From positions 1 to 47,618 of the forward strand of contig NZ_JAEQAZ010000055.1 of the NCBI RefSeq assembly GCF_016654115.1: a stretch of 47,618 nucleotides of DNA, given 5' to 3'. The stretch comes from Streptomyces sp. MBT53. GTDB taxonomy: Bacteria; Actinomycetota; Actinomycetes; Streptomycetales; Streptomycetaceae. The position numbers were made by a program, and so were the translations under genes. The notes below the pieces were generated by a model. The model was not told the DNA's origin. It saw only the letters and a program-made list of their open reading frames with translations, and did no database searches. Shown one piece after another: positions 40,640 to 47,618 of this stretch (its first letter is position 1; the number at the start of each line of letters is the position of its first letter).

Positions 40640-40778
40640 TTGGCAAGTGCTGATGGCTCTTTCCACGGTCTGATGAACCCTCAGACATCAATAAAATAAG
40701 ACAACATCGGTACGCCCGCCCGCTGTTGGGGAGACGCGCCCCGATAGGCTCGGGACCTCGATGTGGAGCCCACGGCCT
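40640..40778 (+). promoter_or_regulatory. Upstream region of bldA
   Basis: TAGGCT at 40745-40750 is a likely -10 box, about 29 bases before the tRNA. Further up is a markedly AT-rich patch (ATCAATAAAATAAG near 40688) and a TCTGA-N7-TCAGA inverted repeat near 40668-40684. The rest of the 40376-40778 gap contains a GGGCCC-rich hairpin near 40528 and no supported gene. Confidence 0.45.
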
Positions 40779-40862
40779 GCCCGGATGGTGGAATGCAGAC
40801 ACGGCGAGCTTAAACCTCGCTGCCCCTTCGCGGGCGTGCCGGTTCAAGTCCGGCTCCGGGCA
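40779..40862 (+). tRNA. bldA: tRNA-Leu (anticodon UAA), bldA
   Basis: A complete class II cloverleaf. The acceptor stem pairs GCCCGGA (40779-40785) with TCCGGGC (40855-40861) and is followed by discriminator A40862. The anticodon stem GCGAG/CTCGC (40804-40808, 40816-40820) holds loop CTTAAAC, with TAA at 40811-40813. A long variable arm and a GGTTCAAGT T-loop follow; CCA is not encoded. This tRNA reads UUA, the rarest codon in Streptomyces, so it is bldA, whose activity limits development and secondary metabolism. It lies 44 bp before the start of a gene that itself contains a TTA codon. Confidence 0.97.
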
Positions 40863-40906
40863 CTATCGTGGTCACTGACAGTGACCCACGGGAACGGTGT
40901 GTTGCC

Positions 40907-41830
40907 GTGACGTATCTGAGTCCCCTGGGATATCTGCTGGGCGTCGAGGGTGCCGCGCTCCTCCGGGGCTTCCGGGAGGGCAGCGCGGACCGGGCGTTCG
41001 TCGAGGCCCGGATCGCCGAGATCCGCACCCTGCTGGACACCCCCGCCCTCGCGCACGCCGAGGTGGTCACGGCGGAGCCGGGCACGGTCGGCACGGCCGA
41101 GGTCTACCAGGACTGGGCACCGCACTACGACGCCCCCGGCAACGGGATGATCGACGTCGAGCAGCCCGTCGTCCGGCGCATCCTGGACGGCCTGCCCGTC
41201 GGCACGGCGCTGGACGCCGCCTGCGGCACCGGCCGCCACACCGCCCACCTGCACGGACTCGGCCACAAGGTCATAGGCGTCGACGCCTCGCCGGACATGC
41301 TCGCCCGGGCCCGCGAGCGCCTCCCGGACGTCGACTTCCACGAGGCCGACCTGCACCGGCTCCCGCTCCCGGACGACGCGGTCGACACCGTCGTGTGCGC
41401 GCTCGCCCTCACCCACGTCCCCGAACTGGCCCCGGTATTACGGGAGTTCGCGCGCGTCCTGCGCCCCGGCGGACACCTCGTCATCTCGGACGCCCACCTG
41501 CTGTCGTCCTATCTCCGGCCGACCCTGCCCCGCCGCCCCGGTCCGGACGGCCGCCCCTCCCTCCTCGACGAGTACCACCGCCCGCTCAGCGCCTACCTCG
41601 CCGCGGCCCTCCCGCTGGGCTTCCAGGTCCTGCACTGCGAGGAACCCCGCCGCCCGCGCGGCTCCCTCGTCCCCGGCGCCGCCCCGGACCCGCTCCCGGC
41701 CCATCCGTCCTGGGACCTGCACCACTGGTGCCCGGAGGCGTCGGCCGCGGCCCTGGAGGACTCCCCGCTCGTGGTCGTCTGGCACTTCCGGCTCGACGCC
41801 ACGCCGAAGGGCTCGCCCTCCAGCCGTTGA
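40907..41830 (+). CDS. Class I SAM methyltransferase with a TTA codon
   Basis: A 307-residue methyltransferase. The Rossmann SAM motif is ALDAACGTGRHTAHL, followed by GHKVIGVDASPDMLARARERLPDVDF, FHEADLHRLPLPDDAVDTVVCALALTHV and the LRPGGHLVISDAHL strand, as in Methyltransf_11/25 enzymes. The substrate is unknown. GTG 40907 is preferred; the in-frame GTG at 40868 would place its leader inside the tRNA. A TTA leucine codon at 41438-41440 (APVLREF) makes translation depend on bldA. It ends 127 bp before pobA. Confidence 0.85.
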   Translation: MTYLSPLGYLLGVEGAALLRGFREGSADRAFVEARIAEIRTLLDTPALAHAEVVTAEPGTVGTAEVYQDWAPHYDAPGNGMIDVEQPVVRRILDGLPVGTALDAACGTGRHTAHLHGLGHKVIGVDASPDMLARARERLPDVDFHEADLHRLPLPDDAVDTVVCALALTHVPELAPVLREFARVLRPGGHLVISDAHLLSSYLRPTLPRRPGPDGRPSLLDEYHRPLSAYLAAALPLGFQVLHCEEPRRPRGSLVPGAAPDPLPAHPSWDLHHWCPEASAAALEDSPLVVVWHFRLDATPKGSPSSR

Positions 41831-41868
41831 CAGCCCGGCCCGGCCGGTCGGAGACTGAGATGGAGGGC

Positions 41869-41892
41869 CGAGGTGAAGGAAATTTCACCTCG
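41869..41892. promoter_or_regulatory. Candidate pobA operator
   Basis: CGAGGTGAA (41869-41877) and TTCACCTCG (41884-41892) form a perfect nine-base inverted repeat with a six-base spacer, 66 bp before the pobA start. A direct repeat of CAACGCGCA follows at about 41899-41918. No regulator gene is adjacent. Confidence 0.6.
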
Positions 41893-41957
41893 CGAACACA
41901 ACGCGCACGCAACGCGCAATGAACGTACTGAACGGCCCGTACTCGAAGGGACCCCCG

Positions 41958-43160
41958 ATGCGTACCACCGTCGGCATCATCGGAGCCGGCCCCGCCGGAC
42001 TCCTCCTCGCCCGGCTGCTGCACAACGCCGGTATCGATTCCGTCGTCCTGGAGAGCCGGGACCGGGAGTACGTCGAGCACCGGCAGCGGGCCGGGATCCT
42101 GGAGCAGGGGACCGTGGACGTGCTGCGGGCGGCCGGGGCCGGGGAGCGGATGGACCGGGAGGGACTGCGGCACGACGGGATCGAGCTGCGGTTCGACCGG
42201 CGGCGGCACCGGGTGGACTTCCCGGCCCTCACCGGCGGCCGCAGCGTGATGGTCTATGCGCAGACCGAGGTGTGCAAGGACCTGATCGCGCTTCAACTCG
42301 CGGGCGGCGGGCCCCTGTTGTTCGAGGCCGAGGCGCTCGCGGTGGAGGGCGCGGACACCGACAGCCCGCGCGTCCGCTTCCGGCACCAGGGCCGCGAGGA
42401 CGTCCTCGACTGCGACTACGTCGTCGGCTGCGACGGCTTCTGGGGCATCGCCCGCAACGCCGTCCCCGCCGAACTCACCCGCGTCTTCGAACGGTCGTAC
42501 CCCTACGCCTGGCTCGGCATCCTCGCCGACGTCGCGCCCTCGCACGACGAGCTCGTCTACGCCCGCCACGACCGCGGCTTCGCGCTCCTCTCCATGCGCT
42601 CCCCCTCCGTCTCCCGTCTCTACCTCCAGGTGGAGGAGGACACGGACGCCGAGAGCTGGAGCGACGACGCGATCTGGGACGAACTGGAGCGCCGCTTCGA
42701 GACCGAGGACGGGTGGACGCTCGACCGCGGACCCATCACCCAGAAGTCGGTCACCCCCATGCGCTCCTACGTCCACGAGCCCATGCGGTACGGCCGCCTC
42801 TTCCTCGCCGGCGACGCCGCGCACATCGTGCCGCCCACCGGGGCCAAGGGCCTCAACCTCGCCGTCGGCGACGTCGTCACCTTCGCGCGGGCACTGACGT
42901 ACAGGAAGAAGACGGGGAGCGACGAGCGGCTCGACGCGTACTCGGCGACCTGTCTGCGGCGGGTGTGGCAGGCCGAGCGGTTCTCCTACGACATGACGAG
43001 CCTCCTGCACCCGGCGCCCGGCGCGACACCCTTCGAGGGGCGGCTCCAGCTGGCCCGGCTGGAGCGGATCGCGTCCTCGCGGGCGACCGAGACGGACCTC
43101 GCGGAGGCGTACACCGGGTTCCCCCTGGATGAAACGGATGAACCCGGTGAACAGGGATAA
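41958..43160 (+). CDS. pobA: 4-hydroxybenzoate 3-monooxygenase
   Basis: A 400-residue flavoprotein that converts 4-hydroxybenzoate and NADPH to protocatechuate, feeding the beta-ketoadipate pathway. It follows the Pseudomonas enzyme closely as I remember it: GIIGAGPAGLLLARLLHNAGIDSVVLE, the RAGILEQGTVD loop, YAQTEV, CDYVVGCDGFWGI (DG motif), YPYAWLGILAD, and GDAAHIVPPTGAKGLNLA. GAAGGGA lies five bases before ATG 41958. No pca ring-cleavage genes are in the window, so the rest of the pathway lies elsewhere. Confidence 0.95.
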   Translation: MRTTVGIIGAGPAGLLLARLLHNAGIDSVVLESRDREYVEHRQRAGILEQGTVDVLRAAGAGERMDREGLRHDGIELRFDRRRHRVDFPALTGGRSVMVYAQTEVCKDLIALQLAGGGPLLFEAEALAVEGADTDSPRVRFRHQGREDVLDCDYVVGCDGFWGIARNAVPAELTRVFERSYPYAWLGILADVAPSHDELVYARHDRGFALLSMRSPSVSRLYLQVEEDTDAESWSDDAIWDELERRFETEDGWTLDRGPITQKSVTPMRSYVHEPMRYGRLFLAGDAAHIVPPTGAKGLNLAVGDVVTFARALTYRKKTGSDERLDAYSATCLRRVWQAERFSYDMTSLLHPAPGATPFEGRLQLARLERIASSRATETDLAEAYTGFPLDETDEPGEQG

Positions 43161-43259
43161 GGGGCTTCTAAGGCGGGCGTCACGGGTTGGTACCAGTGTT
43201 CACAGGGGGTGCGGTCCACCGCGTACCGTGGCAGGACGAGGGGAAGATCCTCCCCAAGA

Positions 43260-43283
43260 GGTAGGGTCAAACTTTTGCCTACC
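43260..43283. promoter_or_regulatory. Inverted repeat before the Bax-inhibitor-like gene
   Basis: GGTAGG (43260-43265) and CCTACC (43278-43283) are perfect inverted half-sites around GTCAAACTTTTG, whose AAA-C-TTT centre extends the symmetry. The site is 48 bp before the ATG and probably overlaps the promoter. Confidence 0.5.
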
Positions 43284-43331
43284 TATTACTCTTGAGGCCA
43301 AGGCCGCGCGAGGCGGCCATGGAGGAGTGAA

Positions 43332-44219
43332 ATGAGGAGCAGAAACCCGGTCTTCTCGCGACGGGGGTTCAGCCGCGACAACGGCTACGCGGGCTTCAAC
43401 ACCGCGCCGCAGGCCGGGGGCCCCGCCGTAGGAACCCAGGGCAACCCCTACGCGGCGGGCAACCCGTACGCGCAGAACCCCTACGCCCAGCAGGACCTGC
43501 AGCAGGGCGCACCGCCCCAGGCCCCGGCCACCACCGGCCGGATGACCATGGACGACGTCGTCCAGCGCACCGGCACCACCCTCGGCACGCTGATCGTCAC
43601 GGCCGCGCTCGCCTGGGTGCTGCTCCCGGTCGACGACGCCAACATCAACCGTTCCTACGGCATCGGGATCGGCGCCGCGCTGATCGCGATGGTGCTGGCG
43701 TTCGTCCAGTCCTTCAAGCGCAAGCCGGTCCCCGCGCTGATCCTGTCGTACGCCGCACTGGAAGGCGTCTTCCTCGGCGTCGTCTCCAGCGTCGTCGACA
43801 ACCGCATCGCGAGCGGCGCGGCCATGCAGGCCGTGATCGGCACGATGGCCGTCTTCGCCGGCGTGCTCATCGCGTACCGCGCGGGCTGGATCCGCGTCAA
43901 CCGCCGCTTCTACGGCTTCGTGATGGCCGCCGCGCTCGGCTTCGTGCTGCTGATGGCCGTGAACCTGCTGTTCGCGGTGTTCGGCGGCGGTGACGGCCTC
44001 GGCTTCCGCAGCGGCCCGCTCGGCATCTTCTTCGGTGTCGTCGGCATCATCCTCGGTGCGTGCTTCCTCGCCCTCGACTTCAAGCAGGTCGAGGACGGGA
44101 TCGCCTACGGCGCGCCCAAGGAAGAGGCCTGGCTCGCCGCCTTCGGGCTCACGCTGACGCTGGTGTGGATCTACATGGAGTTCCTGAGGATCATCTCGAT
44201 CCTCAACAGCAACAACTAG
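43332..44219 (+). CDS. Bax inhibitor-1/YccA-family membrane protein
   Basis: A 295-residue protein. The first 70 residues are a Gly/Pro/Asn/Tyr/Gln-rich cytoplasmic tail with NPYAAGNPYAQNPYAQ repeats. Seven hydrophobic segments follow, including TLGTLIVTAALAWVLL, GIGIGAALIAMVLAFV, ALILSYAALEGVFLGVV and GIFFGVVGIILGACFLALDF, then the conserved EAWLAAFGLTLTLVWIYMEFLRI. Relatives form pH-sensitive calcium leak channels; the role in actinomycetes is unknown. GAGGAG precedes ATG 43332. A strong terminator follows. Confidence 0.92.
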   Translation: MRSRNPVFSRRGFSRDNGYAGFNTAPQAGGPAVGTQGNPYAAGNPYAQNPYAQQDLQQGAPPQAPATTGRMTMDDVVQRTGTTLGTLIVTAALAWVLLPVDDANINRSYGIGIGAALIAMVLAFVQSFKRKPVPALILSYAALEGVFLGVVSSVVDNRIASGAAMQAVIGTMAVFAGVLIAYRAGWIRVNRRFYGFVMAAALGFVLLMAVNLLFAVFGGGDGLGFRSGPLGIFFGVVGIILGACFLALDFKQVEDGIAYGAPKEEAWLAAFGLTLTLVWIYMEFLRIISILNSNN

Positions 44220-44240
44220 CCGTCGGCAGGCTGATCGCGA

Positions 44241-44270
44241 AAGGGCCCCGGGTTCGTTCCCGGGGCCCTT
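44241..44270 (+). terminator. Terminator after the Bax-inhibitor-like gene
   Basis: A perfect 12-bp stem AAGGGCCCCGGG (44241-44252) with 44259-44270, TTCGTT loop, 21 bp after the stop. Confidence 0.88.
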
Positions 44271-44314
44271 CGTCATGTCCGTCTGTCCGTGGTGGGTCGG
44301 TCTGTGGTGCGCGC

Positions 44315-44545
44315 CTAGAGCAGTTTGCGCGCGGCCCTCCTCAGGTCGTACTCGTGAATGATCGCCTTGGCGTGGCCGTATGCGAGGTCGTGCTCGGCGC
44401 GGAGCCAGCTGACCTTCTCCTCGAAGCGGAAGAGGGCGGGGCCTTCGTCGACGGTGCGCAGCCAGTCGGACACTTCACGACCGGTGCAATGGGGGATGCG
44501 GGCGAGCATGTTGCGGTGGGTCTCCTGGGAGAACACTTGGGACAT
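44315..44545 (-). CDS. DUF4287 domain protein
   Basis: A 76-residue protein matching DUF4287: MLARIPHCTGREVSDWLRTVDE, then EKVSWLRAEHDLAYGHAKAIIHEYD. Function unknown; it is often a free-standing small cytoplasmic protein in actinobacteria. The ATG at 44543-44545 follows GGAGG by five bases, which rules out the in-frame ATG 18 bases further upstream. Confidence 0.85.
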   Translation of the reverse strand: MSQVFSQETHRNMLARIPHCTGREVSDWLRTVDEGPALFRFEEKVSWLRAEHDLAYGHAKAIIHEYDLRRAARKLL

Positions 44546-44610
44546 CGGCGCCTCCGGACGCATGGGGTGTAAGCCGGTCCTTCAGGTCACCGTGCCTGAG
44601 CGTTCGCCCG

Positions 44611-44641
44611 TTGGCAACAGTCCGGGTGCGGCGCGTAGTCT
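44611..44641 (+). promoter_or_regulatory. Promoter of leaderless gene at 44648
   Basis: TTGGCA (44611-44616), 19-bp spacer, TAGTCT (44636-44641), then six bases to GTG 44648. This is the clearest case in the window of a promoter placed for a leaderless mRNA. Confidence 0.6.
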
Positions 44642-44647
44642 CGCGGC

Positions 44648-44959
44648 GTGGTGGATACGACGCGGTTGACTCAAGCGGTGGATCACTTCGCGGACCGGTT
44701 GCGGGCTGCTCCGCAGAGCCGTTTGCAACGGGGCGCTGCGGCTGAGGCTTTGGGGCTGGCCAGGGAGTTCGCCCTGTGGGCGCAGCGGGTCGAGGATCCC
44801 TCGGGGGCGCCTCGGGAGATGCCGGACGCGGGGATGTTTGCCGCGGCGGATCAAATCACCGTGGCTGTGCATGACTTGGCGGTCGTGCTGGTGAATGACG
44901 CCGAAGTCGATGAGGCGCTCGGGTTGGTTGCGGAGGCGCAGAAGAGGGCGGGGGTCTGA
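44648..44959 (+). CDS. Small conserved helical protein, unknown function
   Basis: A 103-residue, probably all-helical cytoplasmic protein (TRLTQAVDHFADRLRAAPQSRL, AAAEALGLAREFALWAQRVED, then DQITVAVHDLAVVLVNDAEVDEALGLVAEAQKR). I do not recognise a family. The coding pattern is convincing. It starts at GTG 44648 directly after a promoter, with no ribosome-binding site. It diverges from the DUF4287 gene. Confidence 0.65.
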   Translation: MVDTTRLTQAVDHFADRLRAAPQSRLQRGAAAEALGLAREFALWAQRVEDPSGAPREMPDAGMFAAADQITVAVHDLAVVLVNDAEVDEALGLVAEAQKRAGV

Positions 44960-45028
44960 GGTGCGTCGGCGGGTGCGGGTGAGTGGGGGCTGGCCGCGCC
45001 CACGCGGCGGAGCCGCAAATCGATACAG

Positions 45029-45110
45029 CCCCGCGCCCCTGAAAGAGAACTCAGGGTGCCGTGAGTCTTGTCTTTAGGGGCGCGGGGAACTGCGCGGCCG
45101 GCCCCCACCG
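45029..45110. repeat. Dispersed Streptomyces intergenic repeat with long hairpin
   Basis: CCCCGCGCCCCT (45029-45040) pairs with AGGGGCGCGGGG (45076-45087), extended by GAAAG/CTTT. It continues as GAACTGCGCGGCCGGCC. I recall near-identical blocks scattered between Streptomyces genes. It lies between convergent genes and could terminate both. Confidence 0.6.
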
Positions 45111-45146
45111 GCCCGCACTCGAAAACGCACCCGCACCCCCGAAAAA

Positions 45147-45935
45147 TCAGAGTGACGCTATGACCCTGTCCGCCAGGATGTACACGTTCTCCTCGCCGCA
45201 CGCGAACGTGAGTGTGTACGCGCCCGAGACTCCCGAGCCGCCCAGCAGGAACGGGGTCTCGCCGGCCCGGAGCGCTGCCGCGAGGCGTTCCGCGGTTTCG
45301 CGGTGGCCCGGGGTCATGCAGAGGGTCGTACCGTCGACGAAGACGTAGACGTCGAGCGTGCCGAGCGGCCCGGGACGGACATCCGCGAGTTCTACGGCGG
45401 ACTCGGCCAGTTCCTCCAGCGTCGCCACCGTGCGTTCGTGGTCGTTCGCGATGGGTGACTGCGCCGGGACGAAGTCCGGGTGGGACGGGTGGCGGCGGCG
45501 GGCCGCGGCCAGTTCGGGGGAGTCCCCGGCGAATTCCTCGGGCTCCGTGAACGGCTCGGTCACCGGCTCCAGCGGCTCCAGGCCCACGAAGTCGCTCTGG
45601 CGGGGCATGAACAGCTCGCTGTCGGGCAGACCCAGCAGGGTCGGCACCTCGGTGTCGCGGGCTTCCTGGGCGGCCCAGAAGGCGCGCGCCTCGGCCAGTT
45701 CCCGCTCCCGCTCCTCGGCCAGTGCCTCGGCCACGGCGGCGCGTATCTCATCCGCGTCGGCATGACTGCGGGCGGCGGGGACAAGGGCGCGCACGGCGGC
45801 GGCCCGGCCCTCGGCGAGCTCAATGTGCAGGGCTGCTACCTGGCGACGGAGCACCAAGAGGGTGCGCAGGACGGCGACGCCCACGGCGCCTGTGGCGGCC
45901 GTGGTGAGCAGCAAAGCGATCGGCATGGCGCTCAC
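45147..45935 (-). CDS. Membrane-anchored coiled-coil protein, unknown function
   Basis: A 262-residue protein. An N-terminal transmembrane helix (PIALLLTTAATGAVGVAVLRTLLVL, about 5-29) is followed by a coiled coil rich in Ala/Glu/Arg (about 30-95, AEALAEERERELAEARAFW), an acidic Pro-rich segment and a small C-terminal beta domain (TLDVYVFVDGTTLCMTPGHRETAERLA, then YTLTFACGEENVYILADRVI). GGGAG lies seven bases before GTG 45933-45935. No family is recognised. The topology suggests a cytoplasmic sensor or scaffold tethered to the membrane. Confidence 0.7.
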   Translation of the reverse strand: MSAMPIALLLTTAATGAVGVAVLRTLLVLRRQVAALHIELAEGRAAAVRALVPAARSHADADEIRAAVAEALAEERERELAEARAFWAAQEARDTEVPTLLGLPDSELFMPRQSDFVGLEPLEPVTEPFTEPEEFAGDSPELAAARRRHPSHPDFVPAQSPIANDHERTVATLEELAESAVELADVRPGPLGTLDVYVFVDGTTLCMTPGHRETAERLAAALRAGETPFLLGGSGVSGAYTLTFACGEENVYILADRVIASL

Positions 45936-46133
45936 TGACGTACTCCCGGTTCAAAGTCGACCCCCGACTTCCTACATCAGCTTGAAGGGCGGACTATCCA
46001 GCTGTCAGTGCGTAACGTCACGAATCGGGCAGGACTTTGGGCCCGATGTTTGGTGGTGAAACGGTCCTGACCTGGGAAAATCCCTCTCCGAAGGGAGATA
46101 GGTCACATCCTGGGGGAGATTGGATCACAAATC

Positions 46134-46168
46134 GGCCCAGAACCCAGGTGGTTGCTGGGTTCCGGGCC
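46134..46168 (-). terminator. Terminator after thiolase
   Basis: A 14-bp stem with one mismatch (46134-46147 with 46155-46168) and a seven-base loop, 42 bp past the minus-strand thiolase stop. The rest of the 45936-46209 gap must hold the promoter of the 45935 gene; no clear hexamers. Confidence 0.6.
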
Positions 46169-46209
46169 TGAGGGTGACGCAAAGTTCCCGTACGGCTACG
46201 GGGAGTTGG

Positions 46210-47430
46210 TCAGCTGAGACGCTCGATGACCATCGCCATGCCCTGGCCGCCGCCGACGCACATCGTCTCCAGGCCGAACTGCTTGTCGTGGAACTGGAGG
46301 GAGTTGATCAGCGTGCCGGTGATGCGGGCGCCGGTCATGCCGAAGGGGTGGCCGACGGCGATCGCGCCGCCGTTCACGTTCAGCTTCTCCAGCGGGATGT
46401 TCAGGTCGCGGTAGGACGGGATCACCTGGGCGGCGAACGCCTCGTTGATCTCGAACAGGTCGATGTCGTCGACGGTCAGGCCCGCGCGGCCCAGCGCCTG
46501 CTTCGACGCCTCGACCGGGCCGAGGCCCATGATCTCGGGGGAGAGGCCGGAGACACCGGTGGACACGATCCGGGCGAGCGGGGTCAGGCCCAGCTCGCGG
46601 GCCTTGGTGTCGCTCATGATGACGACCGCGGCGGCGCCGTCGTTCAGCGGGCAGCAGTTGCCGGCGGTGACGAGCCCGTCCGGGCGGAAGACCGGCTTCA
46701 GGCCGGAGACGCCCTCCAGGGTGACGCCGGCGCGCGGGCCGTCGTCCTTGCTGACGACCGTGCCGTCCGGCAGCGTCACCGGGGTGATCTCGCGCTCCCA
46801 GAAGCCGTTCTTGATGGCTTCCTCGGCGAGGTTCTGCGAGCGGACGCCGAACTCGTCCATGTCCTGGCGGGTGACGCCCTTGATCCGTGCCAGGTTCTCC
46901 GCGGTCTGCCCCATCGCGATGTACGGGTCGGGGAGCAGGCCGTCCTCGCGCGGGTCGTGCCAGGTGGAGCCCTCGGACGCGGCGGTGGCGGCGGTGCGCG
47001 CCTGCGCCTCGTCGAACAGGGGGTTCGTGGTGCCCGGGAGACCGTCCGAGCTGCCCTTGGCGTAACGGGAGACCATCTCGACACCGGCCGAGATGAAGAC
47101 GTCGCCCTCGCCGGCCTTGATGGCGTGCAGGGCCATACGGCTGGTCTGCAGGGACGAGGAACAGTAGCGGGTGATCGTGCAGCCCGGCAGGTGGTCCATG
47201 CCCATCTGTACGGCGACGATCCGACCGAGGTTGTAACCCTGCTCGCCGCCGGGGAGGCCGCAGCCGAGCATCAGGTCCTCGATGAGCGCGGGGTCCAGCT
47301 CGGGGATCTTCGCGAGGGCGGCCTGGATGATCGTGGCGGTGAGGTCGTCGGGGCGCAGGTCCTTGAGGGAGCCCTTGACGGCGCGGCCGATGGGGGAGCG
47401 GGCGGTCGAGACGATGACGGCTTCGGGCAT
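46210..47430 (-). CDS. Thiolase (acetyl-CoA C-acyltransferase)
   Basis: A 406-residue thiolase that condenses or cleaves acyl-CoA with CoA. Nucleophile Cys90 is in TRYCSSSLQTSR, the oxyanion block is NEAFAAQVIPSY, the active His is in GGAIAVGHPFGMTGAR, and the acid/base Cys is in CVGGGQGMAMV near the end. Whether it is a degradative beta-oxidation thiolase or a biosynthetic acetoacetyl-CoA thiolase cannot be told by eye; RYCSSSLQT favours the degradative FadA-like subgroup. ATG 47428-47430 follows GGAG by five bases; GTG 47433 is an alternative. Confidence 0.95.
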   Translation of the reverse strand: MPEAVIVSTARSPIGRAVKGSLKDLRPDDLTATIIQAALAKIPELDPALIEDLMLGCGLPGGEQGYNLGRIVAVQMGMDHLPGCTITRYCSSSLQTSRMALHAIKAGEGDVFISAGVEMVSRYAKGSSDGLPGTTNPLFDEAQARTAATAASEGSTWHDPREDGLLPDPYIAMGQTAENLARIKGVTRQDMDEFGVRSQNLAEEAIKNGFWEREITPVTLPDGTVVSKDDGPRAGVTLEGVSGLKPVFRPDGLVTAGNCCPLNDGAAAVVIMSDTKARELGLTPLARIVSTGVSGLSPEIMGLGPVEASKQALGRAGLTVDDIDLFEINEAFAAQVIPSYRDLNIPLEKLNVNGGAIAVGHPFGMTGARITGTLINSLQFHDKQFGLETMCVGGGQGMAMVIERLS

Positions 47431-47537
47431 CACGGCTCCATTGGCGTTACGGGGGGACTGGCACGGCTCCTTGGGAAGTTACCCGTACGTATGGCACAGG
47501 TCACGGGGATCGCTGTGTGACCCTGACCGCAGTTTTC

Positions 47538-47552
47538 TAAGCGCTTGCTTGG
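47538..47552. promoter_or_regulatory. Candidate operator upstream of thiolase
   Basis: TAAGCGCTTGCTTGG contains the palindrome AAGCGCTT (47539-47546), about 110 bp before the thiolase start. AGCAAGCGCTTGCT-like sites are bound by TetR-type regulators of acyl-CoA metabolism in actinobacteria, as I recall; the regulator here is unknown. Confidence 0.4.
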
Positions 47553-47568
47553 CTCGCCTGGCCGTCCC

Positions 47569-47585
47569 GGGGGGCTCCGCCCCCT
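47569..47585. repeat. Second copy of the dispersed GC palindrome
   Basis: GGGGGC-TCC-GCCCCC, the inverted-orientation counterpart of the element at 6308-6324, near the window end. Confidence 0.6.
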
Positions 47586-47618
47586 GGCCCCCCGACTTAT
47601 GCCCACCCACCACCCGAC

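Noticed and set aside
1..47618. CRISPR array
   Set aside because: No set of 25-40 bp repeats with regular unique spacers was seen; all tandem arrays here have 5-17 bp units without spacers.
1..47618. Prophage or integrated plasmid at the tRNA
   Set aside because: No integrase, phage structural gene or repeated tRNA 3' end was seen near bldA or elsewhere; only one IS element.

Overview
The window is chromosomal DNA of a high-GC actinomycete, almost certainly a Streptomyces. The evidence is strong third-position GC bias, GTG starts, two Rpf-type muralytic proteins, a NADH dehydrogenase preceded by a Rex-type operator, a cyclic-di-AMP riboswitch, and a tRNA-Leu with anticodon UAA that matches bldA, the developmental tRNA of Streptomyces. 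From memory, the order mfd - mazG - P450 - rpf - eno - divIC - ppx - ndh resembles the conserved core of Streptomyces chromosomes; no alignment was run.

Layout. 1-2.4 kb: the truncated start of a Pro/Tyr/His-rich protein, a DUF3592-like membrane protein and a DHA2-type MFS exporter. 2.8-6.2 kb: a MacB-like ABC ATPase and FtsX-type permease. 6.4-10 kb: mfd. 10.2-11.8 kb: a TetR regulator divergent from a SCO6745-like protein. 12-18.3 kb: an accessory-looking patch with a secreted HNH nuclease-like lipoprotein, an orphan protein, a secreted protein of three 70-residue repeats, a SUFU-domain protein, a DUF6193-like protein, a SUKH-4 immunity protein, a small membrane protein preceded by 12-bp tandem repeats, and a complete IS110-family transposase. 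18.6-21.8 kb: a translationally coupled pair (helical protein plus membrane-anchored M16-like metallopeptidase). 22.2-24.4 kb: three secreted or membrane-anchored products, one of them frameshifted.

24.5-36.9 kb is housekeeping and envelope: mazG, a CYP107-like P450, two Rpf-LysM proteins (only the second behind a c-di-AMP riboswitch), eno, divIC, a DUF501-Ppx/GppA fusion, ndh and a cyclopropane-fatty-acid-synthase-like methyltransferase. 36.9-40.4 kb is a second ABC ATPase/permease pair, on the opposite strand and clearly paralogous to the first. bldA follows at 40.8 kb. The next gene, a SAM methyltransferase, holds the only in-frame TTA codon I found in the window. 41.9-47.6 kb holds pobA, a Bax-inhibitor-1-like protein, small conserved proteins, a membrane-anchored coiled-coil protein and a thiolase.

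Themes. Growth and wall remodelling genes (rpf, divIC, eno, ndh) are under signal-responsive control (c-di-AMP, Rex), and bldA lies nearby. Several genes have a TANNNT box 6-7 nt before the start codon, which predicts leaderless mRNAs. The 12-18 kb patch of orphan immunity-type proteins beside an IS110 element is the least explained part. All functions come from reading the sequence; no database search was possible.
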